This document shows positions 44,091 to 55,254 of a stretch of 64,000 nucleotides of DNA, piece by piece; the first letter of the stretch is position 1, and every line of letters begins with the position of its first letter. Under the pieces are notes generated by a model. The model made no database searches and had not been told where the DNA came from. It was given only the letters and a program-made list of their open reading frames with translations. The translations under genes and the position numbers were made by a program. This DNA is from Isoetes taiwanensis (lineage: Eukaryota; Streptophyta; Lycopodiopsida; Isoetales; Isoetaceae). The DNA lies in contig JAJEKV010000025.1 in the NCBI GenBank assembly GCA_021234155.1, positions 18,839,558-18,903,557 on the forward strand. Reading direction: 5' to 3'.

Positions 44091-44613
44091 ATTTATGTTG
44101 TTACAAAGTAATATTAATTAAAAATGTTGGGTAACCGAATTTACGTAAATATTTGAATTACTAAAAAGATGGGGAGACGTGGTAAATTGCAGGCGATCGC
44201 GAGAATATATGAATCATAATTTATAATGCGGGGAATTAACACCTACAATTGGCCCGAAGTAATCATTACAAAAGCCAGACCTAGGGGGGGAGGTAATAAG
44301 GTAATAATTATGGTTATAGATTAAGGGAGGAAATAGTACGGGTGTCAGAGTAACAGGTAGTAGACAGGTGGCGGATACACGCATACGAAAATAAGGAGGA
44401 CAGGATAAGACAAGACCAGCAATTAAGACAGACGGGCGTAATAAAGAAGCAGGAACTTAGATAGATTTCGTAACCCTAAAGGATATAACAAGGAGAAGGT
44501 GAAGAGTGAAGCTCCGCCTCCGAGTGTTCCAAGCTCTCAAAGTTTTCTGAATTCTCCGAGCTCCGACTCTAGTGCAGCGCCCGACCCAGCGCCAGCAGAT
44601 TTCGGAATTCATA

Positions 44614-45162
44614 ATGGATAAAGGGAAAAAGATCATCAGCGATGAAGATGGGGATAGGAAGCCAGCTGTGAAGCGTCCGAGATCGGGAGTCCCGGGCAAT
44701 CTTACCGTGCCATATAATCTGGATCTTGAAGACTTGAATCCATGGTGCATTTGTGAGCCAGATTGCATATGCTTGTATAAAGGTTTAGGGTCATGCATAA
44801 GCTGTGGACGCGTTCATTGCCTGTTTTGCGACCGCATTCACCATGCGCAGTCGATGAAAGATGCAGGTTATAACCTCGGCCTTCTAGGAGTGCTTGGGGT
44901 TCTGTCAGACAAGAACGATACAGTTCGGTGCCAGGATTTGGATAGAGTGATGCAGTGCTTCAATAGACTTCAGATGCATGCGGCAATACAGAAATCTACC
45001 AGCTACCAGCATAATCTTATGATCAGCGACTATGGCAAAGTCTGCATCTTCTGTTGCGAGAAAAACCCAGTGGATTTTTTATGCCAGGCTTTTATGCATA
45101 GGAACCTGGAAAAAGTCAAGAATATTGGAGAGCCATCAACAGAAAAGAAGCAGAAGAAGTAA
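44614..45162 (+). CDS. intronless Cys/His-rich protein of unknown family
   Basis: 182 aa from the ATG at 44,614; the frame is open for 14 codons upstream. The N-terminus is basic and acidic by turns (KGKKIISDEDGDRKPAVKRP), which may act as a nuclear signal. A metal-binding-like cluster follows, NPWCICEPDCICLYKGLGSC, then CGRVHCLFCDRIHH, and a second short one, KVCIFCCEKNPVDFLC. The tail is Lys-rich. It resembles no zinc-finger family I can name; B-box and PLATZ do not fit. The downstream T-rich region looks like a plant 3' UTR. It may be a small nuclear protein or a retrogene. It sits just upstream of LINE-2 on the same strand, so transduction or an extra LINE ORF should be considered. Confidence 0.6.
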   Translation: MDKGKKIISDEDGDRKPAVKRPRSGVPGNLTVPYNLDLEDLNPWCICEPDCICLYKGLGSCISCGRVHCLFCDRIHHAQSMKDAGYNLGLLGVLGVLSDKNDTVRCQDLDRVMQCFNRLQMHAAIQKSTSYQHNLMISDYGKVCIFCCEKNPVDFLCQAFMHRNLEKVKNIGEPSTEKKQKK

Positions 45163-46059
45163 ATCCATGCAATAAAGCAGCAAGGGAAAGGCGGAAAGAA
45201 GGGAAAAGTGGAAGGGGTCTGAGGTCGATAGGATTTGACCTTAGGTTTTTTGCTTTCCTGTTGTTTTGTTTTTATCTTTTGTTTTTCTTTTGAATCAATC
45301 CTCTTTAGCTTATGCATTAGATATGATCCCTGTCAATTGTTAAGATGGGTAACCTGTAGCAGCCCTCGGCTGAGTCTGATTGTTTAAATGAATTAAATGA
45401 CCTAGATGAAGTCTGCCAGAAGAGAAAAGTATGCCTCTTGAGATAACACCATGCTTTAAGCATGGCTGAATGTATCAATGTTATATGTACACGCCGGTGC
45501 TATCTCTGTTTTGAGAATTTTTTAATAGAAAATTTGAAGTAATGGTTGTTATTGATAAAGTAGCTTCATTGTATAACTTAAATCGCCTACTTATGATGAA
45601 TTGATTCTCTCCATGACGAAAATGAACAAATGGTTGGGGAATTGCGGATATCTTCATACATTCGGGATAGGATCAGGCAACAAGACACTTCGGATGACAT
45701 ATGACAACAGGAGGAAGAGCTTCAGGGGATATACTTCGACCAGTTTCACCAGCAGACATATACAGGGTAAGTCGGTATGATAGATGATAACATGATACAT
45801 TTGACAACAGAAGAGAAAGGATAGGAGGCAAAAATCAAAGAAAGACGGACCATACTACAGCAGGGACCGAATCTGAACGAAAAAGGGTGGCGAAGATGTC
45901 GAAGTCGGGAAAACATAGGACAAGGGGTGATAGGTAAGCAAAAAGATAAGGAAACGATGCCATGTTGGACGAACAAAATCTCAAGGGAACAAGCTTCGTA
46001 AAGGTAAAACTGGACCAGTGAAGGTATAAGACAAAAAAACTACAAGAGCCTCAAAGTAA
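45163..46059. other. 3' UTR-like and unassigned interval
   Basis: 45,163-45,530 is T-rich and probably the 3' UTR of the preceding gene. 45,640-46,059 becomes purine-rich like the LINE-2 coding strand, so the LINE-2 5' UTR may begin here. No ORF is supported. Confidence 0.4.
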
Positions 46060-46069
46060 AAGGTGGACG

Positions 46070-46345
46070 GGGCAAGCTACGGGACAGAGAGGCTAAGCCT
46101 CCGCCGTACACCAGGATAGCGAGGGCTAGACCCACCAACTGGTAACCCGGACCACTAAAAACTCGTTAACATCTGGAGAACAATATATGACTTTTAGCGG
46201 GGTATGAAGAATACCTCGTTTGTCGAAAATTGTCGATAAATTATCAAAAAGGAGAATGGGGCAAATTATGGACTGAGGGGTATAACCCCGCCATAAGCCA
46301 GGATAGCGCGGGCTCAGCCCCCAACTGGTTCCCAGATCACCAAAA
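46070..46345 (+). repeat. two tandem monomers in the LINE-2 5' UTR
   Basis: Copies at about 46,070-46,160 and 46,255-46,345 share the order GGGGCAA, GGGACAGAG/GGACTGAGG, CCAGGATAGCG, GGGCTNAG/CCC, CCAACTGGT and ACCACTAAAA/ATCACCAAAA. Monomeric 5' UTRs serve as promoters in some LINEs. That role here is inferred. An ATACATAA-rich stretch follows (46,349-46,400). Confidence 0.65.
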
Positions 46346-46721
46346 TGACAGAAATACATAAATACATAAATACAGAGATACAGAAGTACAGAAGTGCAGA
46401 AAAGACGGAATGTTGCCACATAAATACATACTTAATGCAGGCAAGCAGCTACCGAACTAATCGGCCCAGAAAGGATCAACTTCGGCCAACAGACGAAGAA
46501 GAAATGTGATAGTATCGGGAAGAAGACCGAATAACAATAAAAAGAGACGGGCGGAATAATTATGGACATTTTGAAATTCAAACGGTAATTTTAAATAAAA
46601 ATACCGTTTGGGAGGAGGAGATATATATCCTTAAGGAGGCATTACGGCTACCTTACCAGAGAGAGTCTAGTACGATCGCACTGCCCAAAGCCACCACAGA
46701 GTTTTCTCGCAAACAGAAGCT

Positions 46722-47800
46722 ATGGCCGACATTATCAACAGCAGCCAGCAGAGGAGAGCAGATGCAGCGAGAGCGCCAGTGAGCCAGCAGGACCTTAGGG
46801 ATTTCCTGGCACAGATGGACAAGCAGCCAGAATCGAAGATTCCGAACATGGATGCACTCAACGCGTTGGCTGAAACATGCAATAGTAACAAACTAGCCAT
46901 CGCTAGTATGGACGTGCGGTTAGGAGGGGTGGAGAGGACGAACGAGGAAATGCAGCGCAGAATGGACGAGATCGAAGAGGAGAAAACAAAGATTCTGCAA
47001 AGGTTGGTTGAATTAGAGAAATCAAATGTTGAGTTGGATGCATGGGAGTCATTTGATAGGATAAAGCCACATATAATGGAATATGAGGAGCAGAGTAAAA
47101 TTAAGCATGATGTTAGGCTAATTGGGGTAGCGGGGAGACCTAACGAGGATATATATCGAGTTACTGCAGAAGTGATAGAGACAGTGTTCAAGGAACACGG
47201 GAGCGTCATTGTCAAGGCACCACAGTCAGGCCAATGGAGAGGGAGATCGAGACATATAAACCTGACACTGAGGGACTTGGCAACCAAAGAAAGAATCTTG
47301 CGGATGGGATCCAGATTGAGGAATGGAATCAAAGTACAGGAGTCTTTAACAGTAATGCAGCGACAAGGGCTACACAGGGAGTTAGCCAAAGCCAGGGAGC
47401 TGATCGAAGCAGGGATACAGGCGGGGGTCAGGAATGGCAAAGTTTACCTTCACAAGAGGGTAAGAGAACAGACGACCCAACCGCAAGAACAGACGGTGGG
47501 GATGCAGGGAATAGCAAAATTAACGGAAGCAGAAAAGGAAAACATGCACCCCTTGAAGGCAATACAACAGGGGCAGGAAAGGAAATTGCTGGGGGGGAGC
47601 ACTAAGGGCGATCACGTTAGAAGGGAATCAGAACAAAGAAGCAGGAAGAAGCGGAAGCGGGGGAAGCGAAGACCGAACAACACAAGAAAGGTTCGGGGGG
47701 CCAACCCCGACAATGAAGACCAGAGGAAGACCAAGAAGAACAGGCAATGGTACAGAAGGCACGGAGACCCCGAAGGAGCAACCTCGAGGGAAGAGACGCT
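46722..47800 (+). CDS. LINE-2 ORF1 protein
   Basis: About 360 aa before the endonuclease-like segment. The N-terminus (ADIINSSQQRRADAARAPVS) is followed by a coiled-coil-like region to about residue 105 (RRMDEIEEEKTKILQRLVEL). An RRM-like part follows from about residue 115 (SKIKHDVRLIGVAGRPNEDI, then HINLTLRDLATKERIL), and then a strongly basic tail (RRESEQRSRKKRKRGKRRP). This is the standard plan for L1-type ORF1. Notably the same frame runs without a stop into ETLTIWYWNCTGYPW, which is the start of the endonuclease, so ORF1 and ORF2 are in one frame here. Confidence 0.75.
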
Positions 47801-50800
47801 GACAATATGGTACTGGAACTGTACCGGGTACCCGTGGGATGATGGAGAGAGACTAGAAGGTGCCCACAGCTGCGATATGCCTGGTAGAAACATGGGAACA
47901 TAACGTCAATACCAGAGGAAGAAGGATACCAGCTGTTCACGTGCTGGAAAGACAAGGATTTCAAGATAGGGAGGGGAATTGCAGGCTTGGCCTGTTATGT
48001 AAAGAATAGTATAGCTAACAGTGCATGTATGTTACATTCAGATATCAATAAAAGATATATGGTGTTGAATGTCCAATTGAAAAACAAACAAGACATATTC
48101 CTGATAATTACATATTATCCGCCCAACAGTGATAAGCTAGAATTGCTGGACCTAGGGGAAAGTATGATGAAATGGAAAGAACAGAGACCAATAATACTAG
48201 TAGGGGACTTAAATGCCAGAACCAGACAGAAACAGGCACAAAGCACGAACACTGATGAGAAGGATGGTCAGATAATGTACACAGCAAGAACACAGGAATG
48301 GCAGAGAGATACAGAGGATAAGGCAGAGGTCAACGCTAAAGGTGAATTACTGCTGGAAGTCTGCACGGCAACAGGGATGATCATAGCTAATGGAGTAAAA
48401 AAATGGAGGGGATCGGGGGGTTTTACGAGCTAGAATGCACATGGTAAGAGCATAGTAGATTATGTAATTTTGAACGACCAAGCAGTAGAAAGAATAGAAG
48501 GACTAATGCTACAGGAATGGCCGATTGAAAAAAGGGAAAGCCATAGACCGATCAAATTAACACTCAGAATGGATGGGACGCCACAGATAATAACACAGGG
48601 AGAAAGGAGGATAAGAAAGCCAGAGTGAGGATCCAATTTCAAGAGAAATACACAGATATATTCATACAAACAGTCAGGGAGGAAATGGGGAAATGGGAAT
48701 GGGGAAAACACAACGCGAATGACAATGGCAATACCCTCAATGACATCATGGTAAGAGTAGCAACAGAGGTGTTTGGGAAAAGGAACGGAACCAGAAAGAA
48801 CAGGGCCTTCAGAGCATCAGTATGGTACGATGACGAGTGTAGAGAGCAAAAAAGGAAAACAAAAGAACACAGAGGAAGGGAGACATACCAGAAAGAAAAA
48901 GCAGCATACATAAGATTACTAAAGAAAAAACGGTATAATAACCTGCTGCAACATCAATGGTATATGGGAAAATTGTTGAAGAAACAGCCCCGAAGATTTT
49001 GGAGGGGACTCAAACAGAAGGGAGGGGATAATAATATGAAAACAAGGAATGAACAAGACGGTATTGGAACAGTGGGATGGGAGAATTACCTGGAGAAATT
49101 GTATAAGACAGGGGCACCTCCTGTATCAATACCAATGTTGCAGGATTCGGACAAACCATGCTTCAACATGCTAGAGGTAATGATAGCCCTAAACAGGATG
49201 GCTAACCATAAAGCACCGGATCTATATGGTCTGACCGTGGAATTGCTGAAGTGTGCTGAGACAGAAATTGGCAGACAGGTCACAGACATTTTCAACGGCA
49301 TCATACACACAGGGCTTCCAGATAGATGGACATACAATAGAGTCATACCTCTGCATAAGGCAGGAAGCAGGCAGGACCCAGGGAATAGGACGATAATGGT
49401 GAGTTCCATTTTCGCAAAATGGTTTGGAAAAGTACTGGATAACAAATTAAAGAAATGGGCAGAAGAAGGAAACATGAGAGCACAAGGGCAAGCAGGATTC
49501 AGGCCGGAACACTCAACCACCGACCACCTAGTAACTCTTCGGATATTAATAGAACAGAACAAGGCACAGGGAAGGAAGATCATATGTTGCTTTGTAGATT
49601 TCAGGAAAGCATTCGACACAGTCCCAAGGGAGAAGCTATTACAAAGACTGATGGACATGCAAGCTCCGATAAATATGGTAGGGTCGATTGCAAGACTATA
49701 CCATAGGGTATATGCTAAGATAGAGCAAGAAGGACAGCCAATAAATTGTGACATAGGCGTAAAACAGGGTTGCCCATTATCCCCAACTCTGTTTGGAATA
49801 TACATAGATGCTTTGCAGGGATACATAGCAGAACAGCAAGGGGACGAATACGCCCCTATGCTAGGAGATACGAAGGTACCAATTATGCTATATGCTGATG
49901 ATCTAAGTATGATGGCCACAAAAAACAAAGGGATGCACAGACTGCTAAAAATTCTAAAACAATTCTGTGAAGAAACAGGGCTGACTGTAAATCTAGCAAA
50001 AACTAAGATAGTCATCTTTGGCCATAAGAACAGGCATAGACCCTTCAGATATAAGGAAAAAGAAATAGAGGAAGCAACGGAATACAGATATCTAGGGTAC
50101 GATGCGCATGGCACAGGGAAATGGGCTAAAAGGGCAGACGCCAGGTTCCAATCAGCTATAGGGAGTTATTTCAATATGAAGAATTTCTGCAACAGAAGCA
50201 GAATAATTGACTGGGACATCAAATGTTACTTATTCAGTACAGTGGTAACAACCACTCAATTATATGGGGCAGAAGCCTGGGGGCCAGGCCTAACAGACAG
50301 AAAATGGGAAAAGCAGGAAGGAATCCTTAGGCAGTGGCACAGACAGGAATTTAAAGTAAGGACAAATACGCCACTGACAATCATGATCCTCGAAATAGGG
50401 CAAAAACCAATGGAGGTGAGAGCATGGGAGAGAACCATAAGGTACCTGATTAGGGACAATGCAGGAGACATTCAAGGGAAATTGTCCAGTATTGCAATCA
50501 CCGAATCAGCAAAATCACACATCCTCATAGGCAGTGGATGGTTTAAAGATGTGGCAAACTGGACCAGAGAGATGGGATTAAACTTGAACGACCTAATAAA
50601 GGAAGGGCAGTGGAATGAGTGGACAGACAGAGCCACAAGAGCGTGGCTGCAAAGACACACAGGACCCAAGACAGCCTGGCTCATGCAAGTTTTCAACCCA
50701 GATCAGCAAATAGAACACCAGATATATCGGGATAACATACTGGGAAGACATTCTGGCTAGATTCAGGATGGGGAGTCATAATCTAAGAATCGAAAAAGAC

Positions 50801-51070
50801 AGGTGGAGAGGAATAGACAAGGAGGACAGGATATGCAGAATCTGTGACAATGGGGGAGTAGAGGATGAGAATCACATAATTAACGATTGCCCGATTTACG
50901 GAGACATCAGAGACAAATACAGAAATATAAGATGGGGGGAACTGGTCTACATTCTGATGACAATAACAGAATCGCTTCGAGATTTGGCAGACGCAATCCA
51001 GAGAATGACGACCAGACATAGAGAAGTACACAGTGAAAGAGGGTTCGTAATATACAAAAGCGGATCATAA
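47801..51070 (+). pseudogene. LINE-2 ORF2 (endonuclease, RT, Cys-His finger), frameshifted
   Basis: Endonuclease pieces: WYWNCTGYPW at the start, VETWEH, then KRYMVLNVQLKNKQDIFLII and ILVGDLNARTRQ (47,987-48,433). The RT block is 48,625-50,760 with CFVDFRKAFDTVPREKL, GVKQGCPLSPTLFGIYIDAL and an intact YADD. The C-terminus in another frame (50,768-51,070) ends with CRICDNGGVEDENH. Breaks: frameshifts near 47,870-47,915, at about 48,620 and at 50,745-50,757, and a TAG in place of Trp near 48,431. The RT domain itself is open. Confidence 0.88.
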
Positions 51071-51315
51071 ACCCCATACAAATTGTTCAGTTAAAAGCTG
51101 ATTGATAACGACGCATCACTGCACGGCCACGAAGCCGAGGTAAAGCGGGATGCTGGTATTCGTAGAAAAAAGTCAGCCTTCAGAAAAGGCTACATCATAA
51201 CAGCGTGATGTGCTAGTAGCGCCCTTTTAGGGAGCTCGCCCATGCTACACAAGTCCAGGGACCTCGCGGCACAAGGGACATAAATGTATATTCTATTCTA
51301 TTCTATTCTATTCTA

Positions 51316-52228
51316 AACTGCCGTAATTGCCAGGATTGCCTTAGAATTGAAAGTCATCATAGCAATTTGCCAGTATAACATAGTAAATTATATCTGGAAA
51401 TTTTTACCGATATGCATGAAGTGCATTTGCCAATGATGCTGCAAATCCTGGACCAATTTGGTTGCTTTGTAGATCAACCTTCATCCATAGATTATCACCA
51501 ACCATTTTTATAAGGAAGGGTGTTTATTCCACCTTTAGATAATAGAGAAATATATCAGTAAAAGATTTCAGCATTTACCAATTAAGGTACATCAAAGCGG
51601 ACCGCCTCAACTACGGCCTCAAATATTCCCTTTTCATTGTGGAGTTAGCACTGCTGTAAAGCTTCAGTAGGATGACAAAGCGTATCCAAAGTACATTAAA
51701 ATAAAGTTTCCAGTGTTTGAAATATCTAAAGAAGTAATAACCGCAACGGAAAAAGAGCATACAACTGTGCCATTCTTACCTTGCAAAGACATGCTGATCT
51801 GTGCTGTGAGTAAAAGAGTCGTATTTTCCTCAATTTGGGTTACTTCTATTTGCAAACCAGACAGGAACCCCCCAAGGCCAAACCATCATAAAAGCAGAGG
51901 ATATGATCTGTGGGTTTTGGTTGGCTGTGAAAATTGGTTCGTGAGTTCGAAGCATATGCAGCATCCTATAAATCTGCTTTATTCCATAAGCATCCTGTAA
52001 ATCTGCCACATCTCAGCCTTCATTTCCAAAAGCACAAATCCGCCATATCCCAGCTTTCATTTTTAAAAACACAGAACCCAGAACGAAAAAGAAAAGAAAA
52101 AGAAAAGAGAAAAGGGCTTGGGCGGTTTGACGCTTCCTTTGGTGCCAAATTCTATGCCGAATATGAACCGAAACTTGCTTGCCATAACTGAAGACACAAT
52201 TCGCTTGCTCTGGTCAACATCTAGCACC
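51316..52228. other. interval with no supported gene
   Basis: AT-rich DNA with no protein-like ORF. An A/G-rich tract (GAAAAAGAAAAGAAAAAGAA) lies at about 52,083-52,110. Confidence 0.4.
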
Positions 52229-52310
52229 TGTCTGAAATTGGTCATGGCATCTCTGCCACGGAATTTCATCGCGGGCCTGTGTAAGCCCAAGCGTCTTCCT
52301 CCTTGTTGAA
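52229..52310 (-). pseudogene. AP2-domain relic, RAV-like
   Basis: The minus strand reads PAMKFRGRDAMTNFRQV, which matches the end of an AP2 DNA-binding domain; FRGRDA followed by TNF is typical of the RAV subgroup. Immediately upstream, in another frame, is EDAWAYTG, which fits the preceding AP2 helix, so there is a one-base frameshift. Nothing else of the gene is recognisable. It is a short relic. Confidence 0.5.
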
Positions 52311-52501
52311 GGTACCGAACCATACAGCAATGCCCGGAATGTTGGATAGCTGGCTATGGCACTGGCAAACACAGAATGACATTTTTTTTTTTTTTTTTAA
52401 TTCCCAGTTATTATTTTGTAGGGACACGTGCCACCCTCAAATTTTTTTCTGGAACGGAAATATTACATCAAACAAAAAATCAAGTATATAAGTTGTGATA
52501 A

Positions 52502-52529
52502 CTAGAAAAAGTGCCCAGCGTTGCTGGGC
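52502..52529 (-). mobile_element. Helitron-like 3' terminus
   Basis: On the minus strand the hairpin GCCCAGC-AAC-GCTGGGC is followed 7 bases later by CTAG and then T. This is the expected Helitron 3' end (short GC-rich hairpin, then CTRR, inserted before T). The element should extend to the right. No 5' TC terminus or Rep/helicase coding sequence was found, so it would be non-autonomous. Confidence 0.55.
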
Positions 52530-52539
52530 TTTTATCGTG

Positions 52540-53590
52540 CATAAATTAAGAAAGTGATAAACGGAGTGGATTTAAGTTGAAAACATCCGAAGGAGCAAAA
52601 GTTGTGTAAGTGACACTTGCATTATTAGCTTTACACTCAAAACATGTCTGCTATCTTCCAGTATTTCTCTTTCCTAAGCATTTGTCTTTCTTAAGCATAG
52701 ACTCCTCAAACTTTGCGTTTGGACTTTAGATTCAAAAGCTTCCTTAGGGGATTGGGATTCGTTATCGCACTTGCTCTGCCTAACAAATTGCCATGTGTAA
52801 ATTTTGGACCGACAATAAAAATCAAAGATTAGAGCTTTGATTCTAAACCTTATGGGATGAAAATCTATATGCTTTGTTCCCATTTCTTTCATCATCAAAG
52901 GAACATGCCATACTCGTTTTTCTTCTTCCTCTAGCCTTGTCTCTAATATTTGGAGTAAAAAACTCACAAACTCTTTAGGTTTTCAATCTTCCCTAAGGAG
53001 TTCTTCTAGAGGGCTCCTTTACATCGAATATCAAAATGACAATAAGCTATTTTTATCCCAATATATACGTGAATAAAATCTCAATTTTTCTTAGTAATTT
53101 CAACAATCCTCTCTAGAATATGTAAGTAAAAAAAAAAGCGCAAATATATGAATAGCCCTACATGTGGAGAAATAAATAGGGGGTTTGAGTTCTTTGATTA
53201 TTGCATAAAATTTTAAGAGAATACAATGCTCCAACTCTCATTCATAAACCATCTCTCTTTGCCAAATTCCATCAATCATCTTTTAAAATAAGAGCACATC
53301 AATGCCTTGCTTTGAGGTCATTCCGATACACCAAGGGATTTGCAGACATTGAATATCTTTTTGTGATAGATTTTTTATTGTGGAATATTGGAGGATTGTG
53401 TGTTCAAAGATATGCAGTAAAGGATTATGTTTCATTTTCTTATGCAAAAGCCTGAGCCAATTAATAATCATTTGTCAAACAGGTTTTTACATAAGTGAGA
53501 ATTAACAGTGGTTACAAACGGTTCCTATTCTTTCTTTTGAAGTCAAAAGCTTGCATGATTTATATAATTTCTTGTAAGGAACTTTTTGCA
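52540..53590. other. interval with no supported gene
   Basis: AT-rich, with scattered ORFs under 100 codons that do not look like protein. It may be the interior of a non-autonomous Helitron. Confidence 0.35.
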
Positions 53591-53735
53591 CTATACGGCT
53601 GACTGTTTAGGGTGTCTCTTTAGATCGTCTGTTTGATCCCCATAAAACAATCCGTATCTCCACACATACCCAGCAAACCATTCCCAGCTATCCAAAAATG
53701 ACCAAGTCATGTATCCTCTAACATTTGCTCCACTC
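53591..53735 (-). pseudogene. GH1 beta-glucosidase last-exon relic
   Basis: After a TTTCAG acceptor the minus strand reads SGANVRGYMTWSFLDSWEW, then GYVWRYGLFYGDQTDDLKRH and PKQSAV before a TAG. This is the C-terminal block of family 1 glycosidases; the DSWEW stretch carries the aglycone-pocket Trp/Glu region. The TAG falls at the place of the conserved Trp of the SAxWF ending, and the frame continues in family-like fashion (CKKFLTRN) after it, so this is a nonsense mutation. No upstream exon, including the ITENG nucleophile exon, is visible nearby, so it is an isolated relic. Confidence 0.75.
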
Positions 53736-53829
53736 CTGAAAGTGCAGGCCAATATGAGGACTTTGCAGGCCTTTATGTACAAAAATACCCTTACCGTAAT
53801 GCAGCCTCCAAGCATTTGATATAACCCTC

Positions 53830-55254
53830 AAAATATGTAATTCTCAGCCTGTCCTCCAAGACATTGCCCGAGGAAAATAATGGCATTCATACGAACTATA
53901 TAATCATGACCCTTATATTTATTTCCCATCGAACGACCTAAAATGAAATTTGGGAGAATCCTCAAGTATATCACAAAAAATGAACACGCAACATCATGCA
54001 CACTTATGGCAATTTTGTTGTTATTGTGTATTTTAAGCCTTTATTAACCCCCACCCCCAAACGGACCAAAAAAAAAGGGAAATTAAGACATAAGTATATG
54101 ATAAATAAAATTTGATTGTCCAATATTAACAAAAAAACTATTTGTAATGGGACTGTGAATAGTGTTAAATTAAGATGTATTAAATGATTTAATGAATGCA
54201 TTGTTCTCCATATGATGTTTAGAACTGGTAACAAATATGTAGACACAAAGGCTTTCTGTTCTTCTAGCTGATTAATTATATTTGTCATTGTAGCATATAA
54301 AGACTCACACTTAGCAAGACACTTGATTTGTTTCATTTGTATTAGACAACTTGAGTTTTTTTTTTTTTTTTTTTTTGTATTGTATTAAAGTAAATCCTCG
54401 CACTTGGCACATTTAGAAGCTAGGTTCTAACCCTCCAATCTTCGCTGTATATTGTGATCATTATATCTTGCTTAAAGCTCCTATTTTGCTATCTTAACTC
54501 TTATTGAACTAAATATTTTCCAACTCATGGATAACATTGTATTGTCCCATTGCAAGCTAGATGCTGAAGGAATTGCTCCGTTGTTTTGTTACAAAATTGT
54601 TTATTTTCCCATTTTTTTACATTGGTGGATGTTGTACTTCACAACTTTTCCGATTATTTATCTATATACATTTTATGGACTATAATGATAATTGTTAAGC
54701 TATAGCATCTGCATCTAATATTTCCATAATTTTATGCATACCAATCGGCCTTGCAGAAGAGGAAAATTGATTGTCCTCTATATACCTGCGCAGAAAGGAA
54801 AATCATTTCCATTATTTGATAGATAAGAAAATAAAAAAACAGTAGAATGAGCATTTTTACAATGAAGAAAGAATGTCATTAAAATATCTATAATGTCCAT
54901 ATTCATTAAACTGACTCTTAAATTTGGATAGTGCTAGCATCTTTTTGGAGTTCTACGGTGTGCAAACATATTGGGCATCCACAACGATAAGCTAATGTCA
55001 AGAGAAAATCTATGCTGCAAGTCTAGATTAAATTCCATACAACTTAAATTTTGTTCTCCTACTAAGCTTTGTGGCAAGGCTTCCTTGTCCCACAAGCTGA
55101 TATGCAGATTACTACTTTTAAACTTGTCCATTTTTGCAATCCCCTTTTTAAGTCTCTGATTTTATACCAGAGTAGCATCAAGTATGGATAGAGCAAAACA
55201 TCCAAAATGTATTGTGTGAATGTGGATTGAGGAAAAAACAGAGTAAATGGACAA
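53830..55254. other. interval with no supported gene
   Basis: AT-rich, with a T-run at 54,357-54,378. A minus ORF at 54,934-55,131 might be the degraded end of the LRR pseudogene, but I see no LRR consensus in it. Confidence 0.35.

Larger units (their letters stand above)
46060..51315 (+). mobile_element. LINE-2, near full length but decayed
   Basis: 5' UTR with two tandem monomers, ORF1, endonuclease-RT ORF2 broken by several frameshifts and a TAG, a 3' UTR of about 220 bp, and a tail of TTCTA pentamers at 51,291-51,315. The 5' boundary is uncertain (45,640-46,070). The sequence is rich in A and G on the coding strand. Confidence 0.88.

Noticed and set aside
49086-50114. 342-codon minus ORF across LINE-2
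   Set aside because: Antisense shadow of the reverse transcriptase reading frame.
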